DNA of 64,000 bases from Selaginella moellendorffii (lineage: Eukaryota > Streptophyta > Lycopodiopsida > Selaginellales > Selaginellaceae). The stretch is from contig NW_003314277.1 in the NCBI RefSeq assembly GCF_000143415.4, forward strand, positions 911,818-975,817. The letters run 5' to 3'. Under the pieces are notes generated by a model. The model ran no database searches and had not been told where the DNA came from. It worked only from the letters and a program-made list of their open reading frames with translations. Each line of letters begins with the position of its first letter. Position 1 is the stretch's first letter. Positions 20,528 through 32,517 of the stretch are shown here, one piece after another. A program made the translations under genes and the position numbers.

Positions 20528-21715
20528 TCACGAGACCGTGGATTTAAATGCCGCAGCCGTGCATCTCACGTAAGCATCGGCTTGTGCTTTGCATCGCACA
20601 GGATCCTGTAGAGGAAGATAAGAAAACGTTGGAGACGAAAGTGAAGAGTACCAGTTTTTGGTAGCATTCGATGCATGCGTCCTTCTCAGCAGCGCAAGGT
20701 TGTGCTCTCGGCGCAGATCTGCTGTAGCGAGGAAGATTTAAACCAAGAACGAGATAAAAGAAAAACTCAGAGACGAACTTACTCGCTGCGGTGCCTGTGT
20801 TGTAGCTCTTCGGCTCTCTTCTTCATCTCTTCGAGCTCACTGATGCCTCGTTTCTGGAGTTCCTCGCCGTGCTTCTCCTGGGAAACACAAATCATAAAAT
20901 AAGTAAGCTTCTCGAATAGCCGAAGACTCGCAACAAGCAAACAGGAAGGAAGGAAAGAATGTGAGCAACGTTTTAGTAGAGACACTGCCACGATGGAATG
21001 CGTTCTCCGTGAAAGAAGCTCTGCGGTTGTCTGGCCGCTGCCCCGGCTAAAGAAATAACCGAGGCCTTTGATCTAGGAACCATGCACGCACTCGTAGCTA
21101 TCGACGAGCTATACCAGCGCTAGAAAAGTTCCAAACAAAAAACCAGAAAAAGAAAGGAAGACAACCACTTACAGTTTTTTCGAGAACTCCCATCAGAGGT
21201 TGCAAATCCCTGGCGACGGCAGCAGCGGGCACTTCAGCAGTGATTCTCGTCTCGTCACCAGGCTTCACATCCTGATCTTCCATCCCATCTTCTTGTTTCT
21301 CGATCTCCTCTTTGCGAAGATCCTGCTGCTGTCTATCCATCTTTGTCGCCACTTCCTTGCCCGGTCCATCTTCATCGTAACCAGGAGCCCTGGATTCATC
21401 CTTTCTCCTCTCATCAGACACACCGGACCTTCCATCCAATCCCAAATCCAAATGAGACTTTAAGACGATCTCTCCTTCCTTTCGCTCCTCCTCCTTAGGC
21501 GGAGGCTGTGGCGGCTTTTGTGTGGAGAGTGGCGCCGTCAGCAATGCGTGAAGCGGCGGCCTAGGCGGCGCTGTGATAGATCGCGGCGGCTGCGGCGGTG
21601 GCGATGGAGATGGCGTGAACGGCTTGGCCGGGATTACCTTCTTGTCGTCCTCATTGAGGAGCTTGGTCACGAACTCCGGGCTAAACGTGATCGCGAACTT
21701 GCGCTCTCCTTTCAT
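20528..21715 (-). CDS. CHCH-domain (twin CX9C) protein, MIC19/CHCHD3-like
   Basis: Proposed exons are 21715-21173, about 21046-20984, 20877-20783, 20721-20652 and 20605-20528 (282 aa). The N-terminus MKGERKFAITFSPEFVTKLL is followed by a Pro-rich and acidic region, then a coiled-coil helix (EKHGEELQKRGISELEEMKK), and finally PCAAEKDACIECYQKL and DPVRCKAQADAYVRC, two exact CX9C pairs. Such proteins are oxidised in the mitochondrial intermembrane space, and the helix plus C-terminal CHCH resembles MICOS subunit MIC19. Exon 2's donor is uncertain: only the weak GTCTCT at 20983 keeps the frame, whereas the donor at 20969 does not. Start ATG is only 81 bp from the divergent dioxygenase gene. Confidence 0.7.
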
Positions 21716-21796
21716 CTCCAAAACCCTCTCTCGCAAACCCTAAAACCTCATGCCCTACATTTGTGGGAACTCTTTTTCTTCTCGTGAAGATCTAAC
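21716..21796. promoter_or_regulatory. Compact bidirectional promoter between CHCH and dioxygenase genes
   Basis: Only 81 bp separate the two start codons. The sequence includes the tetranucleotide-rich word tctcgcaaaccctaaaacc (telobox-like AAACCCTAA), a motif common in promoters of plant housekeeping genes. Confidence 0.5.
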
Positions 21797-23225
21797 ATGA
21801 GCGTCAGCTTGATCGGTGCCTCCCTCGTGAGGCGCGCTCTGCGAATTCGCCAGCGCCAATTCTCGTCACTGGCGTCTGGAGCTGCGCAGCCAGAGAACGC
21901 TTCCTCGAGGTAGTAATCCTTGCATTGTGCTTGATCACTGAAGAACAATACCATGCTAGAATTTTCTTCTGATTTCGTAGAAACTCTTGAGAACGATGAC
22001 AATTTTCTACGGAATCAACTTCTACTCTTGAAACAGGATTCTAGAGGAAGATGTGAAAAAATTCGAAGAAGATGGTGCTGTTGTCTTGCGGAAGGCCATC
22101 CCTTCGTCCTGGGTGGAACAACTTCGTGTTGCTGCTGACAATAACATGAAAAATCCAGGTAAGTTCTATGAAATTTTTCTTCTTCTTCTTCTTCTCTTTT
22201 TTTTTGGTTCTATCAAAGTTTTTGCTCATGGCTCTTGATCTTCAGGTCCTTTGTGCGACGAACATGTAAAGCCAGGAGAGGTTTGTACAATCTCACACTA
22301 TGCAAGGCTTGACACTATTGCAGCCAGGACGTTTCCATGACGACCAATTTCTGTGGCTTCGTCACAACACAATGCGCTCGTTTATTTTTGAGTCTCCTGT
22401 TGGTGAAATAGCGAAGGGGATGATGAGGTTCTTCATTTTATTCGTGTTTCTTCTTGGCTTTTGGTTATAGTTTCTTCCTTTTTTGCCACAGGGGAAAGCT
22501 CGCGAGGCTCTTCTACGACCAGTTACTCGTGAAAGAACCTGGTACTCGGACCACCACACCTTGGCATAACGATCACTCGTATTGGCAGCTTTCCGGTGAC
22601 CAAGTTATCTCCGTTTGGCTCGCTCTAGATCCTGTCCCAGAATCCTCCTGCGTCCAATACGTAAAAGGCTCTCACAAGTGGAGACTTCTTCACAGGTAAC
22701 TTGAAAACAAAAATGAATCACTGTGTCACTGTTCTGTATCTATTTGCAGGATTGCTTCTTTCTCAGGTGATGAAGACCGCTACAAGAGCGACATGACAGA
22801 TTCCTTACCAGACATTCCTAACATTGACGAGAAGCTTGACGAGGTAAAAAATACAAGGAAAATCTCTCATCGGTATTGGTCGTGTTCGCTCAATCTGAGA
22901 TCCAACCATCGCAGCTCACGCTTCTTAAATGGGATATGGAGCCCGGAGACTGCCTCATACACCACAGCTTTGCTGTCCACGGTGCTCCAGGGATTGGAGA
23001 AGCCAGTGGAAGGCGACGGGGCTACGCCACTCGCTGGGTTGGCGAAAGCGTCAAGTTTGATCCCCGGCCCGGTAATAAATGATGCTGTTCTTCGTGCTTC
23101 TTCTTTACCGCTTTCAGTGACACTCTGCAGGTACGATGCACTACGTGTGGCTCAAAGCTGGAATAGATGCCGCGCTCCAGCCGGGTGAGTCTATGGATTC
23201 ACATTTATTTCCACACGTCTGCTAG
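21797..23225 (+). CDS. Phytanoyl-CoA dioxygenase (PhyH) family Fe(II)/2-oxoglutarate oxygenase
   Basis: Eight exons (21797-21909, 22037-22158, 22246-22280, 22324-22427, 22492-22695, 22750-22843, 22900-23071, 23131-23225) give 312 aa with consistent phases. The N-terminus MSVSLIGASLVRRALRIRQR looks like a mitochondrial presequence. The core shows FEEDGAVVLRKAIP, the iron ligands HND in TPWHNDHSYWQLSGDQ and the distal His in HHSFAVHGAPG, with the 2-oxoglutarate-binding Arg in RRRGYATRW. It is most like PHYHD1-type proteins; the substrate cannot be told. The last few codons after AALQPGE are uncertain, as another intron could start at GTGAGT (23185). Fragments of this gene recur at 26.7 and 32.5-33.5 kb. 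Confidence 0.85.
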
Positions 23226-23670
23226 TTACTGTAAGTTTATCATCAAGTTTGTCAGAGGTTATTTGCGTGTGTTTGTGCGTTGATTCTTCCTTCTCTTGAG
23301 TTGTTTGCGATTCTCAGCTAGCAGATATGTTCACTTCGATGTAGCACGAATGTGTGATGATCTCTTCTGATTGTTTCACTATCGTAGCTGTTTGTACGTT
23401 TCATTTGCCGCAGCTCTTAGAGTACTGTCTCGATTTGTAGCACGTTGCTCTTTGTGGTTGTCACGTTCTACTATCACTGTCTATCTATCACTATCATTTA
23501 TAGTTGTATTTACATGATCACACGATCACAAGTATATAATCGTTACTTTAAAAGCCATGATCTGTAGGAATAGAAGTATACCATGTTTCGTTATAAACTC
23601 TGAATATTTCATTCTGTATTCTCATTTCGGAGAATATAATTCATTCACCTCGGAGGGACGAGCAAGAAAA

Positions 23671-24162
23671 ATGAAGGGCTTCCATTCGCTCTTGCTGCTG
23701 GTGGTCTCTCTCAGTTTTGCTGTTTCTTATGCAGCTCCAATAAAAGTGCTGGATTTCTACCTCCACGACAAGGTCGATCTAACCAATCCCAGCAATTCCA
23801 CGGTGGTTTTAGTTGCAGGCCCCAAAAATCTCCAGTTTGGAGCGGTGCTTGTCATCGACGATGTTCTCACCAAGGGCCCTTCCCGTGACTCCGAGATTGT
23901 GGGGAGAGCCAAAGGGACGTATATCAGCGACGATTCCACCAACACCACAACCGGTTTGTTCTTGACATTTGTGGCTGTGTTCAAGGATGGGACGATGAGC
24001 ATGTACGGCCAAGACAACATCTTCGATGAAGTCCGAGAGCTTGCAGTGATTGGAGGCACCGGAGCCTACAGATTTGCGTCGGGGTATGCGCAGATTAGGA
24101 CCTACAAGATCATTCCGCCGCTTTCGGCAATCTTAAAGTTTCATGTGTTTTACAAGAACTGA
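23671..24162 (+). CDS. Dirigent protein, copy 1
   Basis: Single exon, 163 aa. Residues 1-20 are a signal peptide (MKGFHSLLLLVVSLSFAVSY). Family motifs are FYLHDKVD, FGAVLVIDDVLTKGP, VGRAKGTYISDDS, TFVAVFKDGTMSMYGQDNIF and ELAVIGGTGAYRFASGYA. Dirigent proteins are extracellular beta-barrels that steer stereoselective coupling of phenoxy radicals in lignan and related pathways. NSTVV and NTTTG are possible N-glycosylation sites. The gene is a close duplicate of 26973-27464. Confidence 0.93.
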   Translation: MKGFHSLLLLVVSLSFAVSYAAPIKVLDFYLHDKVDLTNPSNSTVVLVAGPKNLQFGAVLVIDDVLTKGPSRDSEIVGRAKGTYISDDSTNTTTGLFLTFVAVFKDGTMSMYGQDNIFDEVRELAVIGGTGAYRFASGYAQIRTYKIIPPLSAILKFHVFYKN

Positions 24163-26972
24163 GATGGGCGCCAAGATGGTCATTCAAATCAGATCAGAAT
24201 AAAAGCTTGCTTTGGATCTTTTGGATTTTAATGATTATGTTGTTGGCGCTTCAGTTGCTTTGCTCAGTGTTCTAGCTGCTGCTCAGCATTGATCTGGCAG
24301 ACTGCTGCTTCTGTTTTTTATCGTCTTAGTTGTCGCCGCCGTTTATGGTGGTGGCGGATCCTGCTAGTAGGTGGACAATAGAAATCAATTTTAAACATAA
24401 TCGCCCCACACATGCTTAGAACAAAGCGTGGACGGCAGGATTCGGACCTGCGGGGGCAGAGGCCACATGATTTCTAGTCATGCCCAATAACCATCTGGCA
24501 TGTTCACGTTATTGTGTGATTCAAGCTAAATGGTCTTCACAATAGTGATCATTACATTTTCGTTGTGACATAGAGAAACTAAGCAGAAGTCGACACATCT
24601 CTTCATATTTAATTTGGCACGTTTGTTAACTAGTATGTTTTAATTCCCAACTGGACTTGAACTGGGACCTCAAGGAGAAGAGCCTTGTCTTTAACCATAG
24701 AGCGATTTGACTGCTGAGTAGTCATAGTGGATCCACCTGAGTAGCTAAAACAGCCTTAGCTGCTCCTTAAACATGCAAAAGATCTAATCAAGTTCCTCTA
24801 GGTCTCCAAAATTTTTATGATAGAGATATACCAGGTATATTTTACCATCTAATTATAAACATGTTTTCAATTTATAAAACTTCTTAAACACATCTAAATA
24901 TATTCTAGCATATTCAATTATCTTCTATACAGGTTTAATTAATTGGTCTCCATGGTTGAGATAATTGGTTGGAGTGCAGCCATACATTTGAACCTCACAA
25001 TATAATTAATAAAATTATTTATTTATATACTTATATTTATTTTTTTATCAAATGAATGGCTTCAAATCTTAAACAGTTGTTGAGCTTGAGTATGATTTGG
25101 GGGATATGCCCAAATATACTTAAAGATGATTCCATGTGTTTGATGTAACACAATTTCAAGTGGCATTTTCAATAAAAAATAGAGTTTTTTTATTAGATTT
25201 TGAGTGTTGTAAATTCCATTGTAATATATTGCAACCACAATGGGATGCTTCACTTTTCAACTGAGGCACCATATAGAGTATGAATTATTGAGTTCCAGAG
25301 TAAAAATCAAAAGATCTATGATAATTTCAAGCTAAGTATCTCTTTAAACTTTTATTTAATCTAAATTTTTTTATATTTATCTAGATCTTTTATTTCTTCC
25401 TTTCAATTCCTTGATTTTTGGGTTAAATCAAGATTTTTGGCTTTTTTTTTTTCCATGAATCCTAAATTTGATTGATCACTATAACTTATGGACAAAGAAG
25501 CATGTTTAGCATAGTTGACATGCCAGAAATTGTAGATTGCTACCAAATAATTGTTGAAAAAAATGAGATTCCGTGATAAAAGTTAAGTTAGGGTTAGGGC
25601 AGCTACTGGCATTAGGGTTTACAAAATACCTAAATGCCACTATTTTAGATTTTAAAGCCATTTCCCTTTTCTGCCACTGTTGCCCATGATAGTGCAATAG
25701 GAAAAACTGGAAGCTAAAACTTTTGTATGGACCATCATCCCATGGTATTGTCTTTGTGACATTGCCATTGTTATATCTTGGTAACCCTAGTCATCCTCCA
25801 AATATCATTTTCCATCCTCACACATCCCATCCCATCCCATTCCCCCCCAACACATTTATGTACACCACCTTTTTCAATAATCTTTTCTTTTTAGAACTCT
25901 TTAGAGTCATTATTCCCTTCTCCATTACACTTTTATGACTCTAAAATCTCCATTTTAAAGCTTACATTCTCAATAACTGCATGGCTACCTTAGGGAGACC
26001 AAGGTGGTGGATTGCAATGTCATCACTTTTGTGTAATCAAATAGGGTCTTTTGAGTACTCCTATGTCAACTCATCTTCTCAAGCTACAACAAAGATCTCT
26101 AAGATTTTACAAATATTAAGGAGTTAAATATGGTGTGTAATTTGTAAATGAAGATTTCAAATAAAATTAAATGAGAACAAAAAAAGTCAAATAAAGTCAT
26201 ATTAATATAAACAAAGTCAAACAAGAACAAACAAATTGAAATCAAATCAAATGAGAACAAACGAAGACAAACTAAATAAAACAAAAACAAATGAAGATAA
26301 ATATAGATATGTGATTGGCTAGAAAAATTGTTTAGTAATCCAGAATATTTGGCTACATCTTCATGGCTATGGAATGGGTGAGAATGGGCTATGAATGGGG
26401 CATTTATGGGCCATCAATGCCAACTCTAGCCACTTAGAGCCCAAACTTTGTTTCTTAAAACTATTTCATTTATAAACCAATAAATTCTATTGAAAACATT
26501 TTTCCACTTAAGTTTTGGTATGAGTGGTTGAGCTTTGCAAATTTTGTCTTGAGGCCACTGGCTCTCATCCAGTACTAAAATATGTTACAACTCTAAAATA
26601 TGTTAGAGCTTTACAATGCACTATGTAAAACTGGAAGAGATCTGAATTCATAGAGGAGGTATTTGCTCCAGCTAGTGTAACGCAAGTTCTTATGCTAAGG
26701 TGGCAGCAATGAAGATGGCGTAAACGGCTTAGGGATCTTCTTCTCCTGTAATGCTTGCATTTTTCCCATTGGCTTGATGCTATTATTTTTCTTAAGAACA
26801 ATACCATGCTAGTGGAGGAGAAGAGAGAACTCCGAAAATGTTCTGCTCTGCTTCCTTACAATATTCACAGACGAGCTCTTTTGTTTTTCTTCAGAACCAA
26901 GGCAGCACGAATAGCTTGTGCTATGATTCGGAAGAATATAAATCATTCACCTCGGTGGGACAAGCAAGAATA
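24163..26972. other. AT-rich spacer between the dirigent genes with repeat relics
   Basis: Besides the tRNA-Ser relic, a second tRNA-like segment with a B box (GTTCAAGTCC on the minus strand) lies at about 24650-24720. A repeat containing 'attacattttcgttgtgacatagagaaa' (24545-24590) recurs at about 35090. At 26690-26815 there is sequence resembling parts of the CHCH and dioxygenase 5' region (21600-21650 and 21908-21960). No protein-coding gene was seen. Confidence 0.5.
24427..24507 (-). tRNA. tRNA-Ser(AGA)-like gene, probably a pseudogene
   Basis: The minus strand folds like plant tRNA-Ser: anticodon loop CTAGAAA (anticodon AGA) with stem CATGA/TCATG, a long variable arm (GTGGCCTCTGCCCCC), and T-arm and acceptor GCAGGTCCGAATCCTGCCGT. 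Against the usual sequence it has lost a base in the D arm, has mismatches in the acceptor stem (GTGAAC versus GTCCAC) and GGTCC instead of GGTTC in the B box. It is therefore likely inactive, or the head of a tRNA-derived SINE. Confidence 0.6.
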
Positions 26973-27464
26973 ATGGAGGGCTTCCATTTGCTCTTGCTCC
27001 TCGCAGTCTCTCTCGCTTTTGCTTTTTCTTATGCAACTCCAATAAAAGTGCTGGAGTTCTACTTCCACGACAAGGTCGATCTAACCAATCCCAGCAATTC
27101 CACAGTGGTCTTCGTTGCAGGCCCAAAAAATGCCCAGTTTGGAGCGGTGTTTGTCATCGACGATGTTCTCACCAAGGGCCCTTCCCGTGACTCCGAGATT
27201 GTGGGGAGAGCCAAAGGGACGTACATCAGCGACGATTCCACCAACACCACAACCGGTTTGTTCTTAACATTTGTGGCTGTGCTCAAGGATGGGACGATGA
27301 GCATGCACGGCCAGGACAACATCTTCGATGAAGTCCGAGAGCTTGCAGTGATTGGAGGCACCGGAGCCTACAGATTTGCGTCGGGGTTTGCGCAGATGAG
27401 GACCTACAAGTTTATTCCACCGCTTTCGGCAATCGTAAGCTTTCAAGTGTTTTACAAGAGCTGA
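26973..27464 (+). CDS. Dirigent protein, copy 2
   Basis: Single exon, 163 aa, with the same motifs as copy 1 (FYFHDKVD, FGAVFVIDDVLTKGP, GTYISDDSTNTTTGLF, MSMHGQDNIF, IGGTGAYRFASGFA) and about 90% identity by eye. Signal peptide MEGFHLLLLLAVSLAFAFSY. The duplicated block extends upstream for about 45 bp ('aatcattcacctcggtgggac'). Differences are mostly conservative, so both copies look functional. Confidence 0.93.
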   Translation: MEGFHLLLLLAVSLAFAFSYATPIKVLEFYFHDKVDLTNPSNSTVVFVAGPKNAQFGAVFVIDDVLTKGPSRDSEIVGRAKGTYISDDSTNTTTGLFLTFVAVLKDGTMSMHGQDNIFDEVRELAVIGGTGAYRFASGFAQMRTYKFIPPLSAIVSFQVFYKS

Positions 27465-28690
27465 GCGGAAAATGCAATGTTATCAAGAAGAGTGCAGTTT
27501 TACAATGAAAAGGTATTAAAACTTATCTGGTTAGTATGTTCGCTAAGAAACTTAAAGGCTCCAAAGACACGAGGAGACGTGACCTGGACGTTCTTGCGAT
27601 CAGTGGGAGGAGGAGCTCGGAAGATCGTGTCAAGATCGGTAATCTTTGGCCGGTAATCTTGTCTCTACTTCGTACTCCTCTTCGGCATAGTCGAATCCTG
27701 CCATCCACGCAGCAAACTAGTCAGTGGCGTGTGTGTGGTCTCTCTGTAGTTACAAAGAAAACATTGGCCAGGAACTCATCCGGTTACTAAGTGATATTCT
27801 AAGACACTTTTATCACCCCACCCAGCGCCAGTGGCCTTTGCAAGTAGTGGAAGAAGCTTTTCCTCCTAAAGCTCCAAGCCCGAAAGATCAAGTGGCTGGA
27901 CATACAAAGAAAACTTTGGCCAGGAACTTGGCAGGAGCTCACCTGGTTACTAAGTGATATTCTAAGACACCTTTATCACCAGACTTTGCAAGTTGGTGGT
28001 CCTCCCTATAAACTCCAAGCCCTAAAGATAAGATCTGATGAAGAAGAACAAAGGGGATCCTGGGAGGGGATATCCAGAAAGGTGGTAGGGAATAGAAGCG
28101 TGCTGGAGCGGCGGCTGAACAGGCAAGATCTGGAGGTGAAGCCTTTCTTCCCCCAAACTGAGATGATAGAGTTCAGGACGCGGCATTAGAGGCATGGCAA
28201 TGCACACCCGAGTGTAAGAAGAAGCTAGGCTATCTCCACACCAGCATTTCAACGGCCAGTTGCAAGCCACAACGCAATTAGAGGTGAGGATGTGCCAGCA
28301 TTGGAGAAGCTTGGTATCTGAGAGCAAGTGTAGATCAGTTTGGCACCTGGTTTATGACCGTCTCGCTGCGGGGCTTCAGGAACATTGCCTTTGAACTGGC
28401 TAATGATGCTGATAGAATACTCAAGGAGCTGCACGATGCGTGTGCAAGAGGCCATCATGTTCATTGAGGTTTGTGCGTTACTGCTTCAAGGGGTCGAGGT
28501 CAGGAATGAGGACCCTGTTGGAAGCTGTTGATCGAGAGCACCACAACGCTCAACGAAGATGAAGATAAGCTTTTGGAGTTCTTGTCCTTGGAGTTAATCC
28601 ATGTAAGCTGCAAGGAAGAACAAGATGCTGCCAACCCCCTTCTAGTTGTGTGTGTTGCAAGGTAGAAACAGAGATGTTTTCAATTAACAA
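27465..28690. repeat. Spacer with a direct duplication of about 130 bp
   Basis: Units at about 27755-27890 and 27905-28030 share 'aaagaaaac.ttggccaggaac', 'actaagtgatattctaagacac' and a 'cctataaactccaagccc'-like end. The motif 'ctggctctcatc..gtactaa' near 26555 and 35405 belongs to the same family. No gene recognised. Confidence 0.5.
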
Positions 28691-31600
28691 TGTGAGAATT
28701 TTTTGCTCAGTAAACTTTATAGTGTTCTGGTTACATCTTTATATAGCTAACTATGATGCTAAGCTGATGTGGAGATCAGCCTGAAGTTCTTGGTGAGTGC
28801 TATCGCAGACATATTATCACACCACAGCTTGACTGAGTGTGATATCACTCCCATGTCTTGGAGCAGCCTCTGGAGCCACGTAGCCTCCTTTGCAGCAGCA
28901 GCAGCACCCACATACTCCGCCTCTGTGCTTGGAGCTTGTTGAGCTCTCACCTCTGGAATATCGCAGAGATAAGTTTCTCAAGGACTTTCACTTCATTCAG
29001 GAATAGGTTAAAAAAGGTGCAATTCTCTTGGAGTTTGCCCAACAGCCTTGATGGTGGCTGATCAATTTCTCATATCAAGCATGAAATCTTCCAGAAGCAA
29101 CTCCGGCTAGCTAACTACACTTTCCTTGAGGGGAGTGTGGGAAAACACAAGATCACCACGTCAGCGATCAGTTCCAGAAACGTACCGCATGATCCGCTTA
29201 GTCACTGCCCAGTGAGCTAGTGTTGGATGGTCCAGGTACTTTGCCGTACAGCCCACGGAGAAAGCAAGATCAGGTCGGCTTGAAACCACCAGGTAGATTA
29301 AACTCTGATAATGGATCGATCCAATTCTCCTCCTCGGGAGCTGGATCATCTGGAGTTGCTTTGGAAAGCTTGGTGCCAGCTTCCACAAGTGTAGCAACGG
29401 GGTTGGCATGAATCATAAAGTACCTCCCAAGGACATCAGTGATGTATTTGGCCTGAGAAAGTTCCAGAATCCCACGTTGTCTATGTTTGTGAACTTGGAT
29501 GCGCAAGCAGTAGTGTAGCTACACTACACTTGCTACACTTGTGGAAGCTGGCACCAAGCTTTACAAAGCAACTCCAGATGATCCAGCTCCCGAAGAGGAG
29601 AATTGGTGGCTCTATCGATCCATTATCAGAGCTTAATCTACCTGGTGGTTTCAAGCCGACCTGATCTTGCTTTCTCCGTGGGCTGTACGGCAAAGTACCT
29701 GGACCATCCAACACTAGCTCACTGGGCAGCTAGCTCACTGGGCAGTGACTAAGCTTGCCAAGATCAGTCATCTCAAACCGTGAGAAGAGAGACTTCTTGA
29801 TCTGGTTGAGAAGACAAAGCTGGTTGGAGGCAAGTATGGTATCATCTACATAGAAAGCCAGGAAGAGAAAGCCACGGCCCTGCTTGTATATGTATAGATT
29901 TGTGTCTACCGAAGCCAAGCGAACTTAGATAAGAATTAATTTTGTTCTACCACATGCGGGAGGCAGTATAGAGCTTTATTTAGCTGACATACTAGATGCT
30001 CTTGGCCAGCGCGCACAAAACCGGGAGGTTGAGCTATGTAGACCTCTTCATGGAGGTTGCCATTGAGGAATGCATTTCTCACGTTGAGCTGATGAAGCTC
30101 CAGGTCGAGCTCTATAGCCAGGGTTAAGAGCAAATAAATGGTAGTGAGTTATACCGTTGGGTTGTATGTTTTGGTAAAGTGAACTTGAGAGAAACCGCAA
30201 GCTACAAAATATACTTTGTAACGTTCCACTGTGCTATCAGCTTTGTACTGCATTTAAACAGCCACTTGGCTGAAACGGGCCTGGAGGAAGAGGGACCAGT
30301 GTCCAGGTCTGATTCTTCTGGAGTGACTCATACTCCTCTTGCATTGCCTATTGCCAAACTTCTGCCCCAAAATTATTGAGTGCAGCATTAAAGCTGTCAG
30401 GTTCAAGCACAGCATGCATGGCCCAGTAGAAAGGACCACGACGAGTAGTGCAAGTTGGAGCCATGGCTTTTGCTTCCTAAGCTTTGGTAGAGAGCTTGAT
30501 TCTTCGTCAGAGTGTGTTATAGTTCACTAGTTACTAACTAGAGGAGGTGAAGTGGTCATCATCACGTGTGGTGGAGGAAGAACCTCATCACCTTCCATGA
30601 TGCTCTCCACAAGAGTATGGATGGTTTGATCTTCAGTCTCCTGGGCAACAGAAGGGCCAGAAAGAGTAAGTGACAAAGAGGCACTGTCAAAGCTGTATGG
30701 AAGTACCAAGAATGGGAAGTGCTACTCCTCTTGGAGGTATGGCAGCTCTCTATGGATTGATAGGGACTCCTCCTTGATTGCTAGGCACTCCTCCTTGAGC
30801 CAGAGAAATGGGCAGCACGAGGGGCTCAGGAATGTTGTCTAGGATAAGTGAAAGATCCACCATCTAGTCAAAGTTCGTGGAGATAGACAAATACTATATC
30901 GTGGCTTGTTACGTTAAAGTTGTAATGCCTGTAGGCCTTCATCTGATCATAGGAAGAAACATTTCTCACTCTTGGGATCGAGTTTTTTCCTGTGCGCGTT
31001 AGGAATGTGGGCATACGCCACACACCCAAAAATGCGTAGATGACCTAATTTGGATACAGTGCTTCTCCCCAGAATGCGTAAGGACGTCCAGAGTGCTGAA
31101 ACATACAGTGTGTGCTCTCCAGAAGAGTTCTGTTGGCACGCTTAGCAACGCGGGCGCCAGTACGGACGTTTGGTTGGTTGACCTTTCCCTTTTACCCCTG
31201 CCATTTTGCCAAGGGCTATAAGCAGTAAAGTATTGGCCTTGGAATTCATTGGAGATGAATTCCCCTCCACTATCTGTGCGATATACCTTGACCTTCCTGG
31301 CAGTCTATGCCCAGGTCTTATAGGCTTTGATGCTATGCCAATAGAAAGAATTGTTTGATCAGCTCCTGGAACATGGAACATCCTCTCGAGGTGTCTGCGT
31401 GAGCCATTAGGAAGCTTGATGACCACTGTTCCATGCCCAGCGACTGTGAGGCCTCTTTTGTCCCCCACGTACACCTGTTTCAAGGTCTCCAACGCTGTGG
31501 AAGTGTGGAAGAGGTGTGATGTGCATTGAAGCCCCTGAATCCATCCAGAGAGTGATTCCTGGGATGAGCAGACGGTCATCATCAACAGAGGATCAGGTTG

Positions 31601-32517
31601 CGATGTCCCATCTTGCCGCAGTTCCTAGTAGTGTTTGCCCCAGATTGAGAAGAAGAGGTGTTGGGCTTCTGCAAGAATGCCTCTTTCTTCTTGTCTCCAG
31701 AGGGCTTGCTACCGATGTACAAGGCCTGCTCACGAGCATCCCGAGAGGCCTGACTACGTTCCTTCATCTTGCGCTCTTCTTCCAGCAAACAGTCCCAAGT
31801 GTTTGACCCGGAATGAATGAGAGCATGGACGAGAACTGCTGTAGCTCTGGGGTGATAGAGCAGAGAATCAGCGCCTTGGCTTGTTCTTCAGAGACGGGCG
31901 GCCCAGCCTCTTTGAGTTCAGCCATGAGACCACGAAGCTTGCCGATGTAGGTCGCAATAGCGTCTTTTGGATCTATGCACATGTTCAGGAATTTCTGGGT
32001 AAGCGTCACTTCAGCATTCTCAGCCCTGGCCGAGAAAACAGCAAGAAGAGCATCCCGGTTTGCGTGTGCATCCTTTGCGAGATCAAGCAAGTGTATGTAC
32101 TCATCGCCCAATCTAAGTCCAACCACAAATAGCGCCTTGCAATTGCGACTCTCCCATGCCGGTTGAAGTGCGAGGTCCATAGGTTTACGCTCTGTTCCGT
32201 CCACGATACAGCAGTCCTTAGCAAGGAGGATAAGTTGGACTTTGGTACGCCATGTCGCAAAGTTTGTCCCCATGAATTTGTTAAGCATCTTCGCCCAACC
32301 GTCCCAGTTTCCAGGAGACGAGCCTGAATTTGCAGGAGGTGGAGGAGGAGGTGGATTAGAGGAAGACCCAGCCATTGTTAAAATCTAGAAAAAATCTAGT
32401 AACAAGGTGGTGGTGGAGACTGGTCTATGGTCTGGCGCATCGGATTGGCCATTGGATCATTTCAACTCGATATCATGTAAGAATTTTCTGCTCAATTAAT
32501 TTCATAACGTATCGAAA
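28691..32517 (-). mobile_element. Second degenerate Ty1/Copia retrotransposon
   Basis: Minus-strand domains in Copia order. Gag at 31764-32375 (MAGSSSNPPPP..., then WDGWAKMLNKFMGTNFATW). Protease and integrase remnants 30200-31600 (MFHVPGADQTILSIG). Reverse transcriptase 29730-30133 (HQLNVRNAFLNGNLHEEVYI, FLAFYVDDTILASN) and the RT/RNase H connection YLVVSSRPDLAFSVG (about 29300). RNase H STEAEYVGAAAAAKEATWLQ (28759-28950). Short LTR-like ends match (tgtgagaattttttgctcag at 28691; tgtaagaattttctgctcaa at 32476), and a primer-site-like TGATATCGAG sits just inside the right end. The right LTR runs directly into dioxygenase sequence, so it is cut short. Many stops; inactive. Confidence 0.82.
29195..29754. 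repeat. Inverted duplication of about 200 bp inside the second Copia
   Basis: Arms 29195-29396 and 29531-29754 are reverse complements of RT/RNase H-region sequence with few differences; the right arm has a 16-bp local repeat (ctagctcactgggcag twice). The spacer is about 134 bp. A transcript would fold into a long hairpin. Confidence 0.8.

Noticed and set aside
24545-24600. Functional second tRNA gene near 24.65 kb
   Set aside because: Only a B-box-like T arm is convincing; no cloverleaf could be drawn by eye.
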